Source: Frankiaceae bacterium (GTDB taxonomy: Bacteria > Actinomycetota > Actinomycetes > JAVEEB01). Taken from it: a DNA stretch of 12,040 bases. The notes under the pieces are model-generated. The model was not told the DNA's origin, searched no databases, and saw nothing but the letters and a program-made list of their open reading frames with translations. Where the stretch lies: contig JAVEEB010000470.1 in assembly GCA_030840665.1 (NCBI GenBank), positions 1 to 12,040 of the forward strand. The letters are read 5' to 3'. Positions 7,262 through 12,040 of the stretch are shown here, one piece after another. The translations under genes were made by a program, and so were the position numbers. How positions within the stretch are numbered: position 1 is the first letter of the stretch; each line of letters opens with the position of its first letter.

Positions 7262-7289
7262 CGCACCTCGGGCATGATCAGCGTGATGA

Positions 7290-7541
7290 CACTGTTGCGC
7301 AGCTAGGCACGCGTGGGGCGGGCCGACCGGGGAGGACGACCGATACGCGGCGTGCTCCGTCCGCGCCCGGCTCGCCGCTGTCCGTGCGGGCGCCGCCACC
7401 GCCATCGTCGCCCTGGCGGCGATCGTCGCAGCCGTGGAGGGCTGGGTCGTCCTGGCATCCGCGGGCGTCATCTCCGCGACCGCCGGCCTGGCGCACCTAC
7501 TCGTGTGGCTCGGCTTCGCTCCCGCCGACTTCTCGGACTAG
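7290..7541 (+). pseudogene. Cryptic small membrane-protein ORF after sdhB, no canonical start
   Basis: An open frame from just after a TGA at 7287-7289 to TAG at 7539-7541 (83 codons). It has strongly GC-biased third positions and encodes a convincing membrane segment: about 25 polar residues, then GAATAIVALAAIVAAV, EGWVVLASAGVISATA and LAHLLVWLGFAPADFSD, i.e. one long or two short helices. No ATG, GTG or TTG occurs in frame before the first helix; the first GTG (7434) falls between the hydrophobic stretches. ATG codons at 7274 and 7286 lie in the neighbouring frame and run into TAG at 7304-7306; skipping one base there would join them to this ORF. I read it as a once-coding small membrane gene that is frameshifted, or a sequencing error, or a +1 frameshift. 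It could be an accessory Sdh protein, but that is only positional inference. I do not recognise a family. Confidence 0.45.
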
Positions 7542-7670
7542 AGAACCGGAACCTTCAGCACGCCGGCCGCGTGTCACAAGAGGTAACACCCTCGTGTTCC
7601 TCGGCGCCGCTCCTTGCCCGATATGCGAAGATATCTGTTTGTTGTCCGAATCAGTTGGGAGGTGGCGACC
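7542..7670 (+). promoter_or_regulatory. Control region upstream of the small membrane protein
   Basis: Together with 7262-7541 this makes about 410 bases without a confidently called gene after sdhB. An imperfect inverted repeat at 7580-7602 (GAGG-t-AACAC, loop CCTC, GTGTT-CCTC; arms of nine pairs with one bulged base) resembles an operator. It is followed by the most AT-rich patch in the area (7619-7650, with AGATATCT at 7629-7636), where a promoter is likely although I cannot pick a clear -35/-10 pair. Confidence 0.35.
7657..7662 (+). promoter_or_regulatory. Shine-Dalgarno fixing the start at 7671
   Basis: GGGAGG eight bases before ATG at 7671. It supports this start over the in-frame ATG at 7614, whose extra 19 residues overlap the AT-rich promoter-like patch. 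Confidence 0.75.
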
Positions 7671-7889
7671 ATGTACGCAGCCATCGCTATCGGAGTTGTC
7701 GTCCTGGTGGGCGCCGCCCTGCTCTTCCGTCGCCGGGACACCGGCTACAAGGTGGACGAGTTCGCGCGTGCCCGCTCCCTGACGACGGAATGGGCCCGTC
7801 GCTCGTCGGCGGAACCGGTCGTCGAGCCGCCTGCGGACGCGGGGAAGAAGCGGTCGGGCGAGGACCGGCGCGACTCGCCGGACGCCTGA
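7671..7889 (+). CDS. Small single-pass membrane protein, unknown function
   Basis: 72 residues. An N-terminal membrane helix (MYAAIAIGVVVLVGAALLF, residues 1-19) is followed immediately by RRR, so the roughly 50-residue C-terminal part should be cytoplasmic. That part has a moderately conserved-looking segment (GYKVDEFARARSLTTEWARR) and then a low-complexity charged tail rich in Pro, Glu, Lys and Arg. No catalytic motif is visible and I do not recognise the family. It has a good SD and its own upstream control region, and is followed by a strong hairpin at 7918-7942, so it looks like a monocistronic unit. Small proteins of this shape often act as membrane adaptors or stress peptides; nothing here decides that. 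Confidence 0.72.
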   Translation: MYAAIAIGVVVLVGAALLFRRRDTGYKVDEFARARSLTTEWARRSSAEPVVEPPADAGKKRSGEDRRDSPDA

Positions 7890-7917
7890 GCGCCGAGCGC
7901 CGCCGGCGAAAGTACCG

Positions 7918-7942
7918 GTCGCCGTGACCCGTGCACGGCGAC
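7918..7942 (+). terminator. Perfect 9-bp hairpin, probable terminator
   Basis: GTCGCCGTG (7918-7926), loop ACCCGTG, and CACGGCGAC (7934-7942) form a perfect GC-rich stem 28 bases after the stop at 7889. There is no T-tract, as is common for actinobacterial hairpin terminators. A role as an operator or RNA structure cannot be excluded. Confidence 0.55.
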
Positions 7943-8093
7943 TCTCAGCGCCCGGCGTACCGGCCGCTCGCCGTACTGACGATCAACGCTCAAGCAACCC
8001 GGCCCCGCCGTCGATAACTGGCGCACTGGGGGGCAACGGGGCGTAATTCTGCGTCCGATCGGGCCCTTCGTGATGCGGCACCGCCGCAGGATC

Positions 8094-8100
8094 GGAGTGG
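8094..8100 (+). promoter_or_regulatory. Shine-Dalgarno fixing the lemA start
   Basis: GGAGTGG eight bases before ATG at 8109. The in-frame ATGs at 8070 and 8073 would add 12-13 basic residues ahead of the membrane helix, lack an SD, and are not typical of LemA N-termini. Confidence 0.6.
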
Positions 8101-8108
8101 TCGGCAGC

Positions 8109-8666
8109 ATGCTGATCTTCGCCATCGTCGCCGTGCTCGTCGCCGCCGCGGTCGTCACCTTCGTGCTCCTGTACAACCGGCTCATCAAGCTGCGCCAGCG
8201 TGTGAAGGCCGCGTATGCGCAGATCGACGTGCAGCTCAAGCGCCGCTACGACCTCATCCCGAACCTCGTCGAGTCCGTGAAGGGCTACGCGGCGCACGAG
8301 GCCGACACGCTGCAGGCCGTCACCAACGCGCGCGCCGCGGCCGTCGGCGCGAGCGGAGTGGCCGACGTCGCCGCCGCGAACGGTGTCCTGACGAACGCGC
8401 TCGGCCGCCTGTTCGCAGTGTCCGAGGCGTACCCGACGTTGCGCGCGAACGAGAACTTCCTCCAGCTCCAGCACGAGCTCACGGCGACCGAGGACCGCAT
8501 CTCCTTCTCCCGGCAGCACTACAACGACTCGGTGATGGAGTACAACACGGCGATCGAGACGTTCCCGTCGAGCCTCGCCGCCGGCCCCGCCCATGCGACT
8601 CCCGAGGTGTTCTTCGAGCTTCCCGCGACCGACGTCGCGCGCGACGTGCCGAACGTCCGGTTCTGA
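8109..8666 (+). CDS. lemA: LemA family membrane protein
   Basis: 185 residues. The N-terminal membrane helix at 3-22 (IFAIVAVLVAAAVVTFVLLY) leads into the LemA signature: YNRLIKLRQRV (22-32), AAYAQIDVQLKRRYDLIPNL (34-53) and VESVKGYAAHE (54-64). An antiparallel helical bundle follows, with YPTLRANENFLQLQHELTAT (108-127) and the conserved ARG-less 'RISFSRQHYNDSVMEYNTAI' turn (130-149). The C-terminal segment runs through 'FPSSLAA' to 'EVFFEL', as in the family. LemA proteins have a short external N-terminus and a large helical domain; their biochemical role is unsettled. The next gene, three bases downstream, is an M48 metalloprotease, and lemA-htpX-type pairs are a known arrangement, suggesting a role in membrane proteostasis or envelope stress. 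The family call is secure. Confidence 0.93.
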   Translation: MLIFAIVAVLVAAAVVTFVLLYNRLIKLRQRVKAAYAQIDVQLKRRYDLIPNLVESVKGYAAHEADTLQAVTNARAAAVGASGVADVAAANGVLTNALGRLFAVSEAYPTLRANENFLQLQHELTATEDRISFSRQHYNDSVMEYNTAIETFPSSLAAGPAHATPEVFFELPATDVARDVPNVRF

Positions 8667-8669
8667 CCG

Positions 8670-9827
8670 GTGGGCTCACACACCGGCATGTACGCGGCGA
8701 TCGCCGCGAACCGGCGGCGGTCGATCGGCCTCATCCTCGCGGGCTTCGTCCTGCTCGCCGTGGTGATGGCGGCCGTCGGGTTGGTCCTCGGCGTGAACAT
8801 GTCGCTCGTGGCGCTCGTCGCAGTGCCCGTCGAACTCGGCGGCACCTGGGCCGCCTGGTACCACTCGGACCGGCTGGCCCTCATGGCGACGGGAGCGACG
8901 CAGATCACCGCGTCCCAGGCGCCGCAGCTGTACAACCTCGTCGAGAACATGGCGCTGTCGTCGGGCCTGCCGATGCCGAAGATCGCCATCGTGCACGACG
9001 AGGCGCCGAACGCGTTCGCGACCGGTCGCGACCCGCAGCACGCGACGATCGCCGTCACCACTGGCCTTCTCGCCATCATGCAGCGCGACGAGCTCCAGGG
9101 CGTCATCGCGCACGAGATGGCGCACATCGTCAATCAGGACACGCGCACCATGGCGCTCGTCGTCACGATCTGCGGATCCGTCGCGCTCGTCTGCGACCTC
9201 GCGTCGCGCATGTTGTTCTGGGGCGGCAGCCGCCGCTCCAGCGACAACAACCCGGTCGTGCTCGTCGTCGGCATCGTCGCGATCGTCCTTGCACCGCTGG
9301 CCGCGCTGCTCATCCAGGCCGCGACGTCCCGGTCCCGCGAGGCGCTCGCGGACAGCACCGCCGTCAAGCTCACCCGCAACCCGACGGGTCTGCGCAAGGC
9401 GCTCGAGAAGCTCGACGCCAACAGCAGCGTCGTGCGGCAAACGTCGCGCGCCACCGCGCACCTGTGGATCGAGTCTCCGCTGGACCGGCGCGACGCCACG
9501 AACCGCATGTTCGACACGCACCCGCCCCTGTCGCAGCGCATCGCCTCGTTGCGCCGCATGGAGGGTGCGCCCGTCGAAGCCCCGCCGGCGGCGATCCCGG
9601 CTGCGGCTCCCGCGCCGGTCCCGGCCCCCACTGGGGCTCCCGCACCGCTCGGCAGCCCCGGAACCGTCCCGATCCCGGGGCTGCCATTTCCGGTACCGAT
9701 CCCGGGGCTGCCATTTCCGGTACCGATCCCCCCGCCGGCGCCGGCAACAGCCGACGCGGCGAGCCACGGGTGGACGCAGGTGCCCGCGCAGAGCGGGTCG
9801 GTCGCGCGCGACGTGCTGCCGCGCTGA
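8670..9827 (+). CDS. M48 family (HtpX-like) membrane zinc metalloprotease with Pro-rich tail
   Basis: 385 residues. Two membrane helices lie near the N-terminus (about 19-41 and 44-62). A gluzincin domain follows with the zinc motif HEMAH at 148-152 (ligands H148 and H152, catalytic E149) and the third ligand E224 in SREALADSTAV. Two further hydrophobic segments (about 160-177 and 195-218) lie between them, as in HtpX. The domain closes with FDTHPPLSQRIASLRR (281-296). Beyond this is an unusual tail of about 90 residues rich in Pro and Ala, including a tandem PIPGLPFPV repeat, absent from ordinary HtpX (about 290 residues). HtpX-type enzymes cleave misfolded membrane proteins. The start is GTG at 8670, three bases after lemA, so the two are probably coupled. 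A later in-frame ATG (8688) is an alternative that would remove six residues. Protease class is secure; substrates are unknown. Confidence 0.92.
   Translation: MGSHTGMYAAIAANRRRSIGLILAGFVLLAVVMAAVGLVLGVNMSLVALVAVPVELGGTWAAWYHSDRLALMATGATQITASQAPQLYNLVENMALSSGLPMPKIAIVHDEAPNAFATGRDPQHATIAVTTGLLAIMQRDELQGVIAHEMAHIVNQDTRTMALVVTICGSVALVCDLASRMLFWGGSRRSSDNNPVVLVVGIVAIVLAPLAALLIQAATSRSREALADSTAVKLTRNPTGLRKALEKLDANSSVVRQTSRATAHLWIESPLDRRDATNRMFDTHPPLSQRIASLRRMEGAPVEAPPAAIPAAAPAPVPAPTGAPAPLGSPGTVPIPGLPFPVPIPGLPFPVPIPPPAPATADAASHGWTQVPAQSGSVARDVLPR
9671..9730 (+). repeat. Perfect 27-bp tandem repeat in the protease tail
   Basis: The units at 9671-9697 and 9698-9724 are identical over 27 bases, and a third partial copy (GATCCC, 9725-9730) follows. 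Each unit encodes nine residues, IPGLPFPVP in circular order, so length changes keep the frame. Identity at third codon positions suggests a recent duplication. Confidence 0.93.
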
Positions 9828-9861
9828 CCGCCCTGACCGCGCGGCCCGGGCGAGGATCAGC

Positions 9862-10308
9862 TCAGGTGCAGGGTCGCGTGCGGAGGTCGCGGACGTAGTC
9901 GTCCGGGGCGCCGGCCGCCTCAGCCGCGTCCGCCATCAGGCCGAGGTAGCGAGCCCCGGGCAAGCCCCCTTCGTACCCGTCCAGCACGTACGTCCAGGCC
10001 AGCACCTCGCCGTTGAGCGTGTGAACCCGGACGCGCACCTTGCGATAGAGGCCCGTGTCGGCGCACTCCCAGTGGTCGAGGGCGACGAAGTCTGCGTCGG
10101 TGAGGTCGTACAAGCCGACAAAAACGTGGGCGTCCGGGTCGGCGTCCTCGACGATCGTGGCGAGCGCGCCCTGCCAACCGAGGTCCTCGCCACCGAACGT
10201 GACCCGCCAGCCGACGACCCAGCCGGTTGAGGAAAAGGGTGAGTGCGGGCAGCGCTCATGCATCTGCCGGGGATCGAGATTGCTGCCGTACGCCGCATAT
10301 AACGCCAC
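9862..10308 (-). CDS. Gamma-glutamylcyclotransferase-fold protein
   Basis: 148-residue soluble protein. The N-terminal YGSNL motif (residues 7-11, in LYAAYGSNLD) is the substrate-binding glycine-rich loop of the GGCT/AIG2 fold. The probable catalytic acid is E81 in LDHWECADTGLYRK, matching the 'D..E......Y.R' arrangement of the family. WTYVLDGY (105-112) and the helical end complete the domain. Members release 5-oxoproline from gamma-glutamyl amines or peptides, but bacterial substrates are often unknown; mycothiol-related or gamma-glutamyl-amine substrates are possible in an actinobacterium. The GTG at 10308 is the only in-frame start before YGSNL; it has no SD, but TAGGCT ends six bases upstream. 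The gene converges on the M48 protease (34-base gap) and diverges from lpdA. Confidence 0.86.
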   Translation of the reverse strand: MALYAAYGSNLDPRQMHERCPHSPFSSTGWVVGWRVTFGGEDLGWQGALATIVEDADPDAHVFVGLYDLTDADFVALDHWECADTGLYRKVRVRVHTLNGEVLAWTYVLDGYEGGLPGARYLGLMADAAEAAGAPDDYVRDLRTRPCT

Positions 10309-10314
10309 GGATCA

Positions 10315-10320
10315 AGCCTA
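10315..10320 (-). promoter_or_regulatory. Candidate -10 element of the cyclotransferase gene (leaderless start)
   Basis: On the minus strand, TAGGCT (10320 to 10315) matches TANNNT. It is followed by TGATCC and then the GTG at 10308, putting +1 on the start codon. No convincing -35 is seen. Confidence 0.5.
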
Positions 10321-10371
10321 ACGGCACGGGCGCCGGGAGCCCCGCAGACGCGGCGCCGGGCGCGCGAATGG

Positions 10372-10377
10372 TACGAC
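10372..10377 (+). promoter_or_regulatory. Possible -10 element of lpdA (leaderless start)
   Basis: TACGAC has the conserved T and A of TANNNT but ends in C. It lies exactly six bases before the ATG at 10384. The only SD-like run, AGGA at 10378-10381, is two bases from the ATG and too close to work normally. Confidence 0.3.
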
Positions 10378-10383
10378 AGGACG

Positions 10384-11784
10384 ATGCAGCGAATCGTGAT
10401 CGTCGGCGGGGGCCCCGCGGGCTATGAGGCAGCGCTCGTCGCGCGCCAGTACGGGGCGAGTGTCACCGTCATCGAACGGGACGGCGCAGGTGGGGCGTGC
10501 GTCCTGACGGACTGCGTGCCGAGCAAGACGCTGATCGCGAGCGCGCAGGGCATGACCGCCTTCACCGACGCCGCGACGCTCGGGATCCGGCTGCGCGACG
10601 CGGACGACGTCCCCGTCGAGAACGTGCAGGTCGACCTGGCGGTCATCAACCGCCGGGTACGTCGCCTCGCGGAGACGCAGTCGGGCGACATCCGGCGCCG
10701 GCTCGAGCGCGACGGCGTCGAAGTGCTGACGGGCAGCGGCCGCCTCCTGTCGCCGCGGAAGGTCGAGGTCGTGGAGGGCGACGACGCCGGCCGGACTTTC
10801 GACGCCGACGCGGTGCTCCTCGCGATGGGGGCGACCCCGCGCGTGCTGCCGGGCTCCGAGCCGGACGGCGAACGCATCCTGTCGTGGCGCGAGCTGTACA
10901 CCCTCAAGGAGCTGCCTGAGCACATCGTCGTCATCGGGTCGGGCGTGACCGGCGCCGAGTTCGCGAGCGGCTACCTGCAGCTCGGCGCGGCGGTGACCCT
11001 GGTGTCCAGCCGGGACCGCGTCCTGCCCGGCGGGGACGAGGACGCGGCGCTTCAGCTGGAAGAGGTGCTGACGCGGCGCGGGATGACGATCCTCAAGCAC
11101 GCGCGCGCTCAGAAGGTCCGGCGCACCGCGGACGGGGTCGTCGTCGAGCTGGAGGACGGCCGCACCGTCTCGGGTTCGCACGCGCTGGTCGCGGTGGGCG
11201 TCGTACCGAACACGTCTGGAATGGGCCTCGAGGACGTCGGCGTCGCGATGGACCGCGGCTTCGTCACCATCGACAAGGTGGCGCGGACCAACGTGCCAGG
11301 GGTGTACGCGGCCGGTGACTGCACGGGGGTGTTCATGCTGGCGTCGGTCGCCGCGATGCAGGGGCGCACCGCGATGTGGCACGTCCTCGGCGAGGCCGTG
11401 GCGCCGATCCGCCTCGGGACCGTGGCGTCGACGATCTTCACCGACCCGGAGATCGCCAGCGTCGGCGTGTCCCAGGAGGACGTGGAGTCGGGCAAGATCA
11501 ACGCCGAGACGATCAGGCTGCCGTTGGCGACCAACGCGCGGGCGAAGATGCAGGGCATCGGGGACGGCTTCGTGAAGCTCTTCGCGCGGCCCGGGTCGGG
11601 CACAGTCCTGGGCGGTGTGGTGGTGGCCCCGCGAGCCTCGGAGCTCATCCTGCCGATCTCGCTGGCGGTGCAGCACGGGATCACAGTGGGCCAGCTGGCG
11701 CACACGTTCTCGGTGTATCCGTCGCTGTCGGGCAGTATCACCGAGGCCGCCCGCCAGCTGATGGTGAAGACCGTCAGCGGTTAG
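10384..11784 (+). CDS. lpdA: LpdA-type flavoprotein disulfide reductase, probable NAD(P)H:quinone oxidoreductase
   Basis: 466 residues with the two-dinucleotide-domain layout of lipoamide dehydrogenase. The FAD fold is IVIVGGGPAGYEAAL (4-18), the NAD(P) fold VVIGSGVTGAEFASGY (182-197), the second FAD motif VYAAGDCTG (307-315), and the dimerisation domain starts near 345. The whole chain, especially TNARAKM, GGVVVAPRASELILPI and YPSLSGSITEAARQLM, closely follows what I recall of M. tuberculosis LpdA (Rv3303c). That protein lacks lipoamide activity and reduces quinones. Here the redox pair CVLTDC (C39, C44) is complete. However, the C-terminal His-Glu pair of true lipoamide dehydrogenases (HPTLxE) is replaced by Y445 and G450 (YPSLSG). 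No lipoyl-enzyme genes are nearby. I favour quinone reductase; a thiol reductase is possible because of the intact cysteines. Confidence 0.9.
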   Translation: MQRIVIVGGGPAGYEAALVARQYGASVTVIERDGAGGACVLTDCVPSKTLIASAQGMTAFTDAATLGIRLRDADDVPVENVQVDLAVINRRVRRLAETQSGDIRRRLERDGVEVLTGSGRLLSPRKVEVVEGDDAGRTFDADAVLLAMGATPRVLPGSEPDGERILSWRELYTLKELPEHIVVIGSGVTGAEFASGYLQLGAAVTLVSSRDRVLPGGDEDAALQLEEVLTRRGMTILKHARAQKVRRTADGVVVELEDGRTVSGSHALVAVGVVPNTSGMGLEDVGVAMDRGFVTIDKVARTNVPGVYAAGDCTGVFMLASVAAMQGRTAMWHVLGEAVAPIRLGTVASTIFTDPEIASVGVSQEDVESGKINAETIRLPLATNARAKMQGIGDGFVKLFARPGSGTVLGGVVVAPRASELILPISLAVQHGITVGQLAHTFSVYPSLSGSITEAARQLMVKTVSG

Positions 11785-11797
11785 CCGGTTCCACCAC

Positions 11798-12040
11798 TCA
11801 GGGCCGCATGCCTGGCCACGCCTCGGGCGGCGGCGGCCCGCTGTCCGGGTGCTTCGGAACGGGCAGGCCGTGCTGGCGCAGCCGCGCGTCGCGGATCTCC
11901 TCCGAGAACGGCGCGGCGATCAGGAGGGTGCTCAGGACGAGCAAGGCGGGCAATGCGACGTGTACGGCGACCGGGCCCGGCACGAACACCCCGGCCGCCA
12001 CGAACGGCGCGACCTGCCCGAGGACGCGCAGGACGACGCG
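11798..12040 (-). CDS. Small membrane protein, C-terminal part (5' end outside window)
   Basis: The frame is open from the right edge to TGA at 11800-11798, giving at least 80 residues. The visible part has a hydrophobic stretch (GQVAPFVAAGVFVPG), a clear membrane helix (HVALPALLVLSTLLIAAPF), then a cytoplasmic-type segment (SEEIRDARLRQHGLPVPKHP) and a Pro-rich end. GTG at 12001 would give a 67-residue protein, but it has no SD. The upstream codons to the edge are also GC3-biased and hydrophobic (VVLRVLGQVAPF), so I think the gene continues beyond the window. No family is recognised. It converges on lpdA with 13 bases between the stops. Confidence 0.6.
   Translation of the reverse strand, partial: RVVLRVLGQVAPFVAAGVFVPGPVAVHVALPALLVLSTLLIAAPFSEEIRDARLRQHGLPVPKHPDSGPPPPEAWPGMRP

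Noticed and set aside
7255..7264. Palindrome GCGCTAGCGC across the sdhB stop codon, considered as a terminator
   Set aside because: No loop, so it cannot form a usable hairpin alone; such short palindromes are expected in this base composition.
7313..7927. GTG-started 204-codon plus-strand frame after sdhB
   Set aside because: Arg/Gly-rich with poor third-position bias; it crosses the better-supported frames at 7290-7541 and 7671-7889.
9828..9861. GC-rich stretch between the M48 protease and cyclotransferase stops, considered as a shared terminator
   Set aside because: Only short self-complementary runs (such as around CCCGGG), no stem strong enough to call.
10318..11703. Long minus-strand open frame (461 codons) opposite lpdA
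   Set aside because: Antisense shadow of a clear flavoprotein; skewed Arg/Asp/His composition and no motifs.
1..12040. Scan for tRNA, rRNA, CRISPR, insertion sequence, prophage or toxin-antitoxin features
   Set aside because: No cloverleaf, regularly spaced repeats, transposase/integrase motifs or terminal inverted repeats seen; gene content is housekeeping throughout.

Overview
This window is ordinary-looking chromosome from a high-GC Gram-positive bacterium (Actinomycetota). The evidence is the very high GC with strongly GC-biased third codon positions, frequent GTG starts, a type F (mycobacterial Sdh1-like) succinate dehydrogenase, an LpdA-type flavoprotein very like the mycobacterial one, and several apparently leaderless starts. 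I cannot place it below phylum with confidence. I see no phage, insertion sequence, CRISPR array, rRNA or tRNA gene.

Layout. 3-392 (+) is the 3' end of a CorC/HlyC-type CBS membrane protein. 413-2261 (+) is a tight three-gene cluster: trpS, a two-histidine (2'-5' RNA ligase-like) phosphoesterase and an AroQ-type chorismate mutase. It converges, with 3 bases between the stops, on a D-Ala-D-Ala carboxypeptidase (2265-3539, -) that has a signal peptide, a C-terminal membrane anchor and a cytoplasmic tail. 3790-7261 (+) is a translationally coupled sdhC-sdhA-sdhB operon. It is followed by about 400 bases holding a cryptic two-helix membrane ORF without a usable start (7290-7541) and a regulatory-looking stretch that leads into a 72-residue single-pass membrane protein (7671-7889, +). 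8109-9827 (+) is a lemA plus M48 metalloprotease pair. 9862-10308 (-) is a gamma-glutamylcyclotransferase-fold protein, divergent from lpdA (10384-11784, +). The right edge holds the 3' end of a small membrane protein on the minus strand (11798-12040).

How the genes work together. The Sdh subunits form one respiratory complex: SdhA oxidises succinate on covalent FAD, SdhB passes electrons through three Fe-S clusters, and the five-helix SdhC lacks ordinary cytochrome b character but carries a Cys/His-rich patch. By homology to mycobacterial Sdh1, SdhC probably holds a membrane Rieske-type cluster. LpdA probably acts as an NAD(P)H:quinone oxidoreductase. LemA and the M48 protease are probably a membrane quality-control or envelope-stress unit. 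TrpS and chorismate mutase both touch aromatic amino acid metabolism.

The points most worth a second look are: the start-less membrane ORF after sdhB; LpdA, which keeps both redox cysteines but has lost the catalytic His/Glu pair; a perfect 27-bp tandem duplication in the protease tail; and four genes with a -10-like hexamer ending exactly six bases before the start codon. I did not find a convincing novel defence or mobile system.
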